Positions 1-6,230 of a stretch of DNA of 13,507 nt are shown piece after piece. The position numbers and the translations under genes are program-made. Positions within the stretch are counted from its first letter, which is position 1, and every line of letters starts with the position of its first letter. The notes under the pieces were generated by a model that saw only the letters and a program-made list of their open reading frames with translations, searched no databases and was not told the DNA's origin. This DNA is from Mycobacteriaceae bacterium (GTDB taxonomy: Bacteria; Actinomycetota; Actinomycetes; Mycobacteriales; Mycobacteriaceae), in NCBI GenBank assembly GCA_019242135.1, contig JAFAWC010000127.1, forward strand, positions 1 to 13,507, written 5' to 3'.

Positions 1-115
1 CGCAGCGATTTCTGCACCAGGGCTGCTCCGGGCCACCGCTGCACGACCCTAGTGCAGAAGTCGGCGCATGCTGAACCCTCCCGGGCCGCCCAGCCGCATC
101 CGACCGCACCCCGAA

Positions 116-131
116 AGTGATCCAGATCACA
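116..131. promoter_or_regulatory. Candidate CRP (cAMP receptor protein) site
   Basis: The sequence reads AGTGA-N6-TCACA, one base from the consensus TGTGA-N6-TCACA. Its core GTGATC-CA-GATCAC (117-130) is a perfect 6-bp inverted repeat. It is centred about 130 bp upstream of the diiron oxygenase start at 254. In M. tuberculosis the corresponding gene Rv0885 is divergent from serC, and I recall CRP (Rv3676) being reported to control that intergenic region. The site may therefore serve a minus-strand gene to the left of this window, the plus-strand gene, or both. Confidence 0.7.
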
Positions 132-194
132 TGACGGCCGTCAACCACCAGTCCCTCACACCCGCGAAGACGCCCCTGGTTAAAACCTGGGACC

Positions 195-205
195 TACGGT
201 ACCGT
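195..205 (+). promoter_or_regulatory. Possible promoter -10 with overlapping palindromic operator
   Basis: ACGGTACCGT at 196-205 is a perfect 10-bp palindrome. It overlaps two TANNNT hexamers of the mycobacterial -10 type, TACGGT (195-200) and TACCGT (200-205). No good -35 is visible; TGGTTA at 177-182 is the nearest. A transcript starting just downstream would have a leader of about 40 nt before the ATG at 254, consistent with the Shine-Dalgarno at 243-247. The palindrome could be a repressor operator, but it is short and could occur by chance. Confidence 0.3.
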
Positions 206-253
206 TACTGGACATTAAGCCCGTCGATGTAAACCTCGAAGTGGAGGATCCGA

Positions 254-1279
254 ATGGCTCGTACCCGCCTGGTGAAGCGGTGGAAGCGCAACATGGAGGT
301 CAGCGACGACCACGAGTACGTAGACACGCTGGCCACCCTCTCCGAGGGCTCGGTGCGCCGAAACTTTAATCCGTACACCGACATCAATTGGGACTCGCCC
401 GAGTTCGATGTCATCGACAACGACCTGCGCTGGGTGCTGCCGACGACAGATCCGCTCGGCCGCCATCCGTGGTACAAGGCGCAACCGCTCGACAAGCAGA
501 TCGCGATCGGGATGTGGCGCCAGGCCAACGTCGCCAAGGTCGGGCTGCACTTCGAGAGCATCCTGATCCGCGGGTTGATGCAATACACGTTCTGGGTGCC
601 CAACGGGTCACCGGAATACCGCTACTGCCTGCACGAGTCGGTCGAAGAGTGCAACCACACGATGATGTTCCAGGAGATGGTGAACCGCATCGGCGTGGAC
701 GTGCCGGGCATGCCGCGATTGCTGCGCTGGGTGTCTCCGCTCATTCCGCTGGCGGCCGGCCCGCTGCCGATCGTCTTCTTCTTCGGCGTGCTTGCCGGTG
801 AGGAGCCGATCGATCACACGCAGAAAAACGTGCTGCGGGAGGGAAAGTCACTGCATCCGATCATGGAGAAGGTGATGGCCATCCACGTCGCCGAGGAGGC
901 GCGGCACATCTCGTTCGCCCACGAGTACTTGCGCAAGCGGGTGCCGAACATGCGGCCGCGCCGCCGGTTTTGGTTGTCGCTGCACGTGCCGATCATCATG
1001 CGGGTGCTCTGCTCGGCTATCGTCGTGCCGCCGCGCAGCTTCTTCACCGAGTTCGACATCCCCAAGTCGGTCCGCAAGGAACTGTTCTTCGACGCGCCGG
1101 ACGCTCGGCAGACGTTGCGCGACATGTTCGGCGACGTACGGATGCTGTGCCACGACACCGGATTGATGAATCCGCTGGCGCGGCTGGTCTGGCGCATCTG
1201 CAAGATCGACGGCCGTCCGTCGCGGTACCGCAGCGAGCCGGCCCGAGCGCATTTGCCGACCCCGATCACGGCCGCCTGA
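254..1279 (+). CDS. AurF-like diiron oxygenase (Rv0885-type)
   Basis: This 341-residue protein resembles the p-aminobenzoate N-oxygenase (AurF) diiron family, which uses O2 at a carboxylate/histidine-bridged di-iron centre. The visible ligand set is E101 (HFES), E132 and H135 (EECNH), E183 or E184 (AGEEP), and H211, E215 and H218 (HVAEEARH). The spacing H-x3-E-x2-H is the AurF pattern. Length and order match M. tuberculosis Rv0885, whose substrate I do not know. The ATG at 254 is preceded by GGAGG (243-247) at 6 nt, so the start is well supported. The hydrophobic stretch at about 160-181 is probably a buried helix, not a membrane anchor. fprB follows in the same direction after a tandem repeat, which suggests co-transcription and FprB as a possible electron donor. 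The family is confident; the reaction (N-oxygenation, hydroxylation or desaturation) is not. Confidence 0.88.
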   Translation: MARTRLVKRWKRNMEVSDDHEYVDTLATLSEGSVRRNFNPYTDINWDSPEFDVIDNDLRWVLPTTDPLGRHPWYKAQPLDKQIAIGMWRQANVAKVGLHFESILIRGLMQYTFWVPNGSPEYRYCLHESVEECNHTMMFQEMVNRIGVDVPGMPRLLRWVSPLIPLAAGPLPIVFFFGVLAGEEPIDHTQKNVLREGKSLHPIMEKVMAIHVAEEARHISFAHEYLRKRVPNMRPRRRFWLSLHVPIIMRVLCSAIVVPPRSFFTEFDIPKSVRKELFFDAPDARQTLRDMFGDVRMLCHDTGLMNPLARLVWRICKIDGRPSRYRSEPARAHLPTPITAA

Positions 1280-1285
1280 GAAATC

Positions 1286-1389
1286 ATGCGGACCCGAGGA
1301 GCAAGATAAGCGTGCGGACCCGAGGAGCAAGATAAGCATGCGGACCCGAGGAGCAAGATAAGCATTCGGACGCGAGGAGCGATATAGCC
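1286..1389 (+). repeat. Four tandem 26-bp units with built-in SD, start and stop codons
   Basis: Units lie at 1286-1311, 1312-1337, 1338-1363 and 1364-1389. The first three are identical except that unit 2 begins GTG instead of ATG; the fourth is diverged. Each of the first three is a complete mini-gene for the heptapeptide MRTRGAR ending in TAA, followed by GC and the start codon of the next unit. Each contains GAGGAG, which lies 10 nt upstream of the next start. Unit 4 begins ATT, keeps GAGGAG (1374-1379), ends its frame with TAG (1385-1387) and supplies the ribosome binding site of fprB, 11 nt before its ATG. The upstream gene stops at 1277-1279, 6 nt before the first ATG. The arrangement recalls mycobacterial interspersed units (MIRU), which also sit between genes with overlapping stop and start codons, but this unit is shorter and I do not assign it to that family. 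Confidence 0.93.
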
Positions 1390-1390
1390 G

Positions 1391-3103
1391 ATGCCGCACG
1401 TCATCACCCAGTCGTGTTGCAGCGACGGGTCCTGTGTCTACGCGTGCCCGGTGAACTGCATTCATCCCTCACCGGACGAGCCGGGGTTCGCGACCGCCGA
1501 AATGCTGCACATCGACCCGGTCGCCTGCGTCGATTGCGGGGCCTGCGTGTCGGCCTGCCCAGTGGGTGCCATCGCGCCCGAGAGCAAGTTGACCTCTCAG
1601 CAGCTGCCGTTCATCGAAATCAACGCGTCTTTCTACCCGCACCGCCCGGCCGGCGAAAAGCTGCCCCCGACATCGAAATTGGCGCCGGTGATTGAGGCAC
1701 CGATGATTCGGCATCGCCGCAGCGGACCGCTGCGTGTCGCCGTGGTGGGCTCGGGTCCGGCCGCGATGTATGCCGCCGACGAGTTGCTCAGCCAGCGCGA
1801 AGTGCGCGTCAACGTGTTCGAGCGGCTGCCCACGCCCTACGGTTTGGTGCGCGCCGGGGTCGCGCCTGACCACCAGACCACCAAGCGCGTGACGCGGCTG
1901 TTCGACCGGATGACTCGCCACCGCGGGTTGGGGTTTTACCTTAATGTCGAAGTCGGCCGGCACATCTCGCACGATGAGCTCCTGCAGCACCACCACGCGG
2001 TGATCTATGCCGTCGGCGCGTCGTCGGACCGCCGTCTCGACATCGACGGCTTCGGCATGGCCGGCACCGCCACCGCCACCGAGCTTGTCGCCTGGATCAA
2101 CACGCACCCCGACTACACCGATTTCGCGGTGCCGTTGGATCACGAGCGAGCAGTCATCGTCGGCAACGGCAACGTTGCGTTGGATGTTGCCCGCATCCTC
2201 ACCGCCGATCCAGAAAAGTTGGCCCGCACCGACATCTCCGCAACTGCGCTGGCCGCGCTGCGCGATAGCAAGGTGCGAGAGGTTGTCATCGCCGCCCGCC
2301 GTGGCCCTGCGCAGTCCGCGTTCACGCTGCCCGAGCTGCTCGGCCTGACGGCCGCTTCGCGGGTCGTGCTCAGTGCCGATGACCACGCGCTGGTCCGCGC
2401 CGAGCTCGCCACCTGCACCGACGCGCGCACGCGGCACAAACTCGAACTGCTTGCCTCCCTCGAAACCCACGATGACCGCGACCTCGATACTCGCGACGAC
2501 CGCGACGACCGCGACGACTCGCCTCGCGTACGGCTCGCATACCGCCTTACTCCCGCGCGCGTGCTGGGCGAGGGCCGCGCCACCGGCGTCGAATTCGTCC
2601 TGACGGGTACCGCCGAGGTGCGTGCGATGGACGCCGGTCTGGTGCTCAGCTCCATCGGCTACCGCGGACGGCCGGTGCCGGGTCTGCCATTCGACGACGG
2701 CGCCGCGGTCGTGCCCAACCGCGACGGACGAGTCGTCGACCCGGAAGCTTCTCCGCTCCCCGGCTCGTATGTCGCGGGCTGGATCAAGCGTGGTCCGACC
2801 GGCTTCATCGGCACCAACAAGTCATGCGCCCAGGAGACGGTGAACGCGCTCGTCGACGACTACAACGACGGCCGTCTGCCGGATCCGGTCGCCACACTCG
2901 ACGCGTTGGACCGGCTCGTCCGCTGTCGCCAACCTCAGGTCATCGACCGGGACGGCTGGCGGGCGATCGACACCGCAGAGATCAGCCGCGGTCAAGCCGC
3001 CGGCCGTCCCCGCGAAAAATTTGCCTCGGTGGTCGCGATGCTGGCAGCGGCTGCCGATAGGCCGCCGCCGAGGCGGCGCTTGCTGGCCGCACTTCAGCGA
3101 TAG
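1391..3103 (+). CDS. fprB: FprB: ferredoxin/ferredoxin-NADP reductase fusion
   Basis: This 570-residue protein moves electrons between NADPH and iron-sulphur or oxygenase partners. Residues 1-61 form a bacterial ferredoxin domain: C9-x2-D12-x2-C15-x3-C19-P and C46-x2-C49-x2-C52-x3-C56-P, with C10 and C23 as extra cysteines. Asp replaces the second cysteine of the first cluster motif, which fits a 7Fe type or an Asp-ligated cluster. From about 114 there is an adrenodoxin-reductase-like module: FAD-binding VVGSGPAA (G120, G122, A125), then TPYGLVRAGVAPDH, and NADP-binding VGNGNVALD (G258, G260, A263). The C-terminal GWIKRGPTGFIGTNKSCAQ motif near 464-482 is typical of FprA/FprB. The length is close to M. 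tuberculosis FprB (575). A loop at 360-376 is an Asp/Arg repeat. The start ATG uses the SD of the preceding repeat unit. The stop lies only 7 bp from the convergent hydrolase stop. Confidence 0.95.
   Translation: MPHVITQSCCSDGSCVYACPVNCIHPSPDEPGFATAEMLHIDPVACVDCGACVSACPVGAIAPESKLTSQQLPFIEINASFYPHRPAGEKLPPTSKLAPVIEAPMIRHRRSGPLRVAVVGSGPAAMYAADELLSQREVRVNVFERLPTPYGLVRAGVAPDHQTTKRVTRLFDRMTRHRGLGFYLNVEVGRHISHDELLQHHHAVIYAVGASSDRRLDIDGFGMAGTATATELVAWINTHPDYTDFAVPLDHERAVIVGNGNVALDVARILTADPEKLARTDISATALAALRDSKVREVVIAARRGPAQSAFTLPELLGLTAASRVVLSADDHALVRAELATCTDARTRHKLELLASLETHDDRDLDTRDDRDDRDDSPRVRLAYRLTPARVLGEGRATGVEFVLTGTAEVRAMDAGLVLSSIGYRGRPVPGLPFDDGAAVVPNRDGRVVDPEASPLPGSYVAGWIKRGPTGFIGTNKSCAQETVNALVDDYNDGRLPDPVATLDALDRLVRCRQPQVIDRDGWRAIDTAEISRGQAAGRPREKFASVVAMLAAAADRPPPRRRLLAALQR
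2468..2518 (+). repeat. Asp/Arg low-complexity stretch within fprB
   Basis: Codons 360-376 encode HDD-RDLDT followed by three RDD triplets. The 9-bp unit CGCGACGAC occurs three times in a row at 2492-2518, with related copies just upstream. It falls between the NADP-binding core and the conserved RLAYRLTP segment, where the M. tuberculosis protein as I recall it has an unrelated loop of similar length. It is most likely a surface loop expanded by replication slippage. Confidence 0.8.
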
Positions 3104-3110
3104 CGATACG

Positions 3111-4397
3111 CTACGGCACCAGTCCTGACCGCATGAGCGCGGTGTCGATGAAGTCCTGGACGGGCCGGGAGCGGAAGAAACCGGTGTGGCCGCCCGGATA
3201 CCAGACGATTTCGGGCCGACCCCAGTGTTCCCACAACCGGATCACCTGATCCCGCGGATGGACGACCCGGTCGGCCACTCCGCCGTAGATGAAACGGCCC
3301 TCGATCGGGACACGCGGCGTGAGTGACAGCGGCGACATCATGCGGCCGATCGGGCGCGCCTTCAGGATCGTTTCGCGGCGTGGGTCGTCGCGGGCGAGCC
3401 CGGAGTGGCGGGCGAGGATCTCGACCAGGTCGGCGACGGGGACACCGAGGATTGCGCAGGTCAGGCCGTCCTCGAGGCTCGCCACGAGGGCGGCGATGTA
3501 GCCACCCAGCGACATACCGTTGAGTCCGATCGGCGAGCCCGGCTCTTGCGCCCGGATCCACGACAGCACGCGGCGGATGTCCCACACCGCCTGAGCGGCG
3601 GCGTGCACGTTGTCCAGCGCGTCCTCGCCCGGCAGCACCGCGCCCTTCGGCACCCCCCGCTTCCGCGGGCCATGCAGCGGCAAGACCGGCAACACGACGT
3701 TGAGGCCGAGGTCCTGGTGCAGGTGCCAGGCCCGGAAGAGCCGCAAATCCACACCGGCCCTGCCCATCTCGGTGCCGTGCACACACACAAGCCAGGGCCG
3801 GGGCTCGGGATGCCGCAGGATCAACCCGTATTCGCGGCGGGTTGCGGTATAGCTCAGCCACCGGTCACGGCCGGGCTCGCCTTGGTACGGCGCATAACCG
3901 CTGTCGAATGTGAACCGCTGATAAGTGCGGCCTCGGCGCTTGACCTCATGCGTGGTGAGGGTCGTCAGCGGCGTGGGTCGCGCGAAATACGCCCTCGGGT
4001 TGGCCAGCCACCCGTTCTGACCGTAGAAGGCCAGCGCCGCGGTGACTTCACGGGTAATCCGCTCGAAGGTCGCTCCTTCGCTTACCGGTCGGCTCAACTG
4101 CAAGCCAACCAGCACGATCTCGTCGCGCAACGCTTGCGCGGCGAGGCGCAGCGTCGGCCGTGCAACCGGGAGTTCGGTAGCCGTGTGCTCGCGGTAATCG
4201 CGCCGTGACCGTGCGTAGTACCGACCCGTCCGTGCGAATGGCCGGACCACCGACGTCAGCGCGCGTGCCCGCGACCGGTGACCCCCGGTGGCCCGCGACA
4301 CCTGATCTCCTGTTGCGCCCGACGACTGACCCCCTGCCGCGTGTGACAGGGGATCGGTCGTCTCGGGCGAAGCCGCCTCGCGGTCAGGTGATGCCAC
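3111..4397 (-). CDS. Alpha/beta hydrolase of unknown substrate
   Basis: Residues 200-428 of this 428-residue protein form an alpha/beta hydrolase fold. The visible catalytic parts are an HG oxyanion motif at 207-208 (CVHGTE), the nucleophile elbow G294-M-S296-L-G298, a likely acid D376 (GGVADRV) and the base H404 (GGHTGFF). GPRKRG at 243-248 is a further conserved-looking loop. No signal peptide is visible. Residues 1-48 are low complexity with a degenerate 8-residue repeat, and 50-200 form an N-terminal region I do not recognise. The start is a GTG at 4395-4397 with no clear Shine-Dalgarno, so the true start may be further in, for example near the GTG codons at residues 50-51. The upstream VOC gene ends 24 bp away on the same strand, which suggests an operon. 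Esterase, lipase or amidase activity cannot be told apart. The fold is confident; function and start are not. Confidence 0.85.
   Translation of the reverse strand: MASPDREAASPETTDPLSHAAGGQSSGATGDQVSRATGGHRSRARALTSVVRPFARTGRYYARSRRDYREHTATELPVARPTLRLAAQALRDEIVLVGLQLSRPVSEGATFERITREVTAALAFYGQNGWLANPRAYFARPTPLTTLTTHEVKRRGRTYQRFTFDSGYAPYQGEPGRDRWLSYTATRREYGLILRHPEPRPWLVCVHGTEMGRAGVDLRLFRAWHLHQDLGLNVVLPVLPLHGPRKRGVPKGAVLPGEDALDNVHAAAQAVWDIRRVLSWIRAQEPGSPIGLNGMSLGGYIAALVASLEDGLTCAILGVPVADLVEILARHSGLARDDPRRETILKARPIGRMMSPLSLTPRVPIEGRFIYGGVADRVVHPRDQVIRLWEHWGRPEIVWYPGGHTGFFRSRPVQDFIDTALMRSGLVP
4278..4349 (-). repeat. Degenerate 24-bp / 8-residue repeat at the hydrolase N-terminus
   Basis: Residues 17-40 read as three related octapeptides: LSHAAGGQ, SSGATGDQ and VSRATGGH, followed by a partial RSRA. 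They are rich in Ser, Gly, Ala and Thr and look disordered. They may be a linker, or they may lie upstream of the true start and be partly untranslated. Confidence 0.55.
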
Positions 4398-4421
4398 GAA
4401 CCCCGATGCTATGCGCCGAAC

Positions 4422-4874
4422 TCAATGCTGGCTCACCGCCTTCTCGATCTCGTCCGGGCTCACCTCGCGCACCGGCTGGCCCATCGACCAGAGGTGACCG
4501 AACGGGTCGCGCAACATGCCGTAGCGGTCACCCCAGAATTGGTCGGCGACCGGCATCACGACCGTGGCACCCGCGTCGACCGCCCGCTGAAACTGTTTGT
4601 CCACGTCGGTGACGACGAGGTGAATGGTCACCGGCGAGCCGCCCAGGGCGGTCGGCGTGCTGGACTTGCCGTCGTTCATCTCGGGAAAGTCGTCGTTGAG
4701 CATCACCGTCGAGCCGTTGACCCGCACGGCGGCGTGGAACAGCCTCTTGCCGTCCGGGCCGGCAAACCGGCCCAGTTCAACGCCGTCGAATGCCTTGACG
4801 TAGAAGTCGATTGCGGCTGCGGCGTCGTCGACGGTCAGGTGGGGCAGCACAGCGGGTGTGACTTCGATGGCCAT
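4422..4874 (-). CDS. VOC (glyoxalase/PhnB-like) family protein
   Basis: This 150-residue protein has the two beta-alpha-beta-beta-beta halves of the vicinal oxygen chelate superfamily: VLPHLTVDDAAAAIDFYVKAF at 9-29 opens the first, and HLVVTDVDKQFQRAVDAGA, about 85-103, the second. The VADQFWGDRYGMLRDPFGHLWSM segment near 109-131 is characteristic of PhnB-like members. Length and position match M. tuberculosis Rv0887c. Its substrate is not evident; the superfamily includes isomerases, dioxygenases and resistance proteins. The ATG (complement of 4872-4874) has AGGAG 6 nt upstream, so the start is secure. It is the first gene of a probable operon with the alpha/beta hydrolase, which begins 24 bp after its stop. 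The 147 bp between it and citA show no clear promoter or terminator to me. Confidence 0.9.
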   Translation of the reverse strand: MAIEVTPAVLPHLTVDDAAAAIDFYVKAFDGVELGRFAGPDGKRLFHAAVRVNGSTVMLNDDFPEMNDGKSSTPTALGGSPVTIHLVVTDVDKQFQRAVDAGATVVMPVADQFWGDRYGMLRDPFGHLWSMGQPVREVSPDEIEKAVSQH

Positions 4875-5021
4875 GGTGGTCTCCTATTCGTAATCCGGGT
4901 CGTTGGCCCTCGCGAGATATCGACCGCGCGCGGGCGCCGAACTCATCGCTACCGCCCCATGCAATCACCGGGCACCGACAACCAGATGAACACCGCGTGC
5001 AATCGCCGACGACTCCGCCGG

Positions 5022-6146
5022 TCAGACACCGACGTGGGTGATCTCCGACCAGCCGTCCACGGACTCGACCGGCCGCGGGCCGGGGCCGACGTAGACCGCC
5101 GACGGCCGCACCAGCTTGCCGAGCCGCTTTTGTTCCATGATGTGGGCGCACCAGCCGGCCGTTCGGCCGCAGGTGAACATGGCGGGCATCATTTTCGCGG
5201 GCACGCCGGCGAAGTCGAGGATGACGGCCGCCCAGAACTCGACATTTGTTTCGATCGCTCGGTCGGGCCGGCGCTCCCGGAGTTCGGCCAGCGCCGCCTG
5301 CTCCAGGGCGGCGGCGACCTCGTACCGCGGCGCTTCGAGCCGTTTGGCCGTCGCTCTGAGCACGCGGGCACGCGGATCCTCCGCGCGGTAGACCCGGTGG
5401 CCGAATCCCATCAGCTTCTCCTTGCGGTCAAGGATGTCCTTGACCAGCGCCCGCGCGTCGTCGGTGCGTTCGACTTCTTCGATCATCGGGATCACCCGTG
5501 CAGGCGCGCCGCCGTGCAATGGGCCACTCATCGCCCCGATCGCCCCGGACAGCGCCGCCGCCACGTCAGCGCCCGTCGACGCGATCACCCGGGCGGTGAA
5601 CGTCGATGCGTTCATCCCGTGTTCAGCGGCCGAAGCCCAGTACGCGTCGATCGCAGCGACCTGCTTTGGATCGGGGTCGCCTTTCCACCTTTTCATGAAA
5701 CGTTCTGTGACCGTGGCACATTGGTCGATCTCGCGCTGTGGAACCGCCGGTCGTTCGATGCCGCGGGCCGACTGCGCCACGTAGGACAGTGCCATCACCG
5801 ACGCACGCGCTAACTGTTCGCGGGCGGTGTCGTCGTCGATGTCGAGGATCGGCTTATAGCCCCAGATCGGCGCCAGCATCGCCAAGCCGGCCTGGACGTC
5901 CACCCGCACATCGCCGGTGTGGATCGGCAACGGGAAAGGCTCCGCGGGACGTAAGCCGCGGCCGAACTTGCCGTCCACCAGCAGCGCCCACACGTCGGCG
6001 AACGTGATCCGTTGCTCGACCAGTTCCTCGATGTCGACGCCGCGATAGCGCAGTGCACCGCCATCCTTGTCCGGTTCGGCGATCTCGGTGGTGAAGGCCG
6101 CGACGCCTTCCAGTCCACTGACGAAATTCTCGGGCACGACAGTCAT
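5022..6146 (-). CDS. citA: Citrate synthase 2 (CitA)
   Basis: This gene encodes a second citrate synthase, condensing oxaloacetate and acetyl-CoA at TCA cycle entry in the cytoplasm. I chose the ATG at 6144-6146, giving 374 residues, close to the 373 of M. tuberculosis CitA. An in-frame start ten codons earlier would add MPAGGGTIRV, which I judge unlikely. Family motifs are ALRYRGVDIEEL, EHGMNASTF (H176), SGPLHGGA (H211), MGFGHRVY (H250) and CGRTAGW (R328). The position that is normally the catalytic Asp in NVDF is Glu here (E303, NVEF, codon at 5238-5240). The gene lacks the N-terminal extension of GltA2, and identity between the two is modest. It is divergent from pdxH with an 83-bp gap. 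No strong Shine-Dalgarno precedes the ATG. AACAAT lies 7 nt upstream on the coding strand, so a leaderless transcript is possible. Confidence is high for the family and good for citA. Confidence 0.93.
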   Translation of the reverse strand: MTVVPENFVSGLEGVAAFTTEIAEPDKDGGALRYRGVDIEELVEQRITFADVWALLVDGKFGRGLRPAEPFPLPIHTGDVRVDVQAGLAMLAPIWGYKPILDIDDDTAREQLARASVMALSYVAQSARGIERPAVPQREIDQCATVTERFMKRWKGDPDPKQVAAIDAYWASAAEHGMNASTFTARVIASTGADVAAALSGAIGAMSGPLHGGAPARVIPMIEEVERTDDARALVKDILDRKEKLMGFGHRVYRAEDPRARVLRATAKRLEAPRYEVAAALEQAALAELRERRPDRAIETNVEFWAAVILDFAGVPAKMMPAMFTCGRTAGWCAHIMEQKRLGKLVRPSAVYVGPGPRPVESVDGWSEITHVGV

Positions 6147-6182
6147 AACCCTGATTGTTCCACCCCCTGCTGGCACGCTGAC

Positions 6183-6194
6183 TACCGGTCGGTA
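6183..6194. promoter_or_regulatory. Candidate TetR operator between citA and pdxH
   Basis: TACC-GGTC-GGTA is an inverted repeat with 4-bp arms. It resembles the ACCGACCGGTCGGT-like sites used by many actinobacterial TetR repressors. It lies just upstream of the predicted -35 area of the pdxH promoter, and the last gene of that operon is a TetR regulator (8344-8970), so autoregulation is plausible. The arms are short, so this is a suggestion only. Confidence 0.35.
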
Positions 6195-6216
6195 ACCCTT
6201 CCTGGGCAGCCACGCG

Positions 6217-6230
6217 TAGCGTTGCCCCGG
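6217..6230 (+). promoter_or_regulatory. Predicted leaderless promoter of pdxH
   Basis: TAGCGT (6217-6222) fits the mycobacterial -10 consensus TANNNT. Seven bases separate it from the GTG at 6230, which is the usual distance to a transcription start. There is no Shine-Dalgarno before that GTG. Together this predicts a leaderless mRNA whose first codon is GTG. The -35 is weak. Confidence 0.5.

Noticed and set aside
39..57. CTGCAC-N7-GTGCAG inverted repeat near the left edge
   Set aside because: A 6-bp stem with no T run. It could be a weak hairpin or operator, but nothing in the window ties it to a gene.
1286..1389. CRISPR-like array
   Set aside because: The 26-bp units are directly adjacent with no spacers, and there are no cas genes.
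1469..2470. Long minus-strand open frame opposite fprB (333 codons)
   Set aside because: It lies entirely over a well-supported gene, has no family-like motif, and such frames are expected opposite GC-rich mycobacterial genes.
3101..3113. TAGCG-ATA-CGCTA inverted repeat holding both convergent stop codons
   Set aside because: A 5-bp stem with a 3-nt loop is too short for a terminator and is largely explained by the two stop codons facing each other.
4425..5813. 462-codon plus-strand frame across the VOC gene and citA
   Set aside because: It spans two well-supported minus-strand genes and the gap between them, and its composition is that of an antisense frame.
6147..6229. tRNA or small RNA gene between citA and pdxH
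   Set aside because: The 83-bp gap shows no cloverleaf or hairpin-plus-T-run; its content is accounted for by promoter elements.
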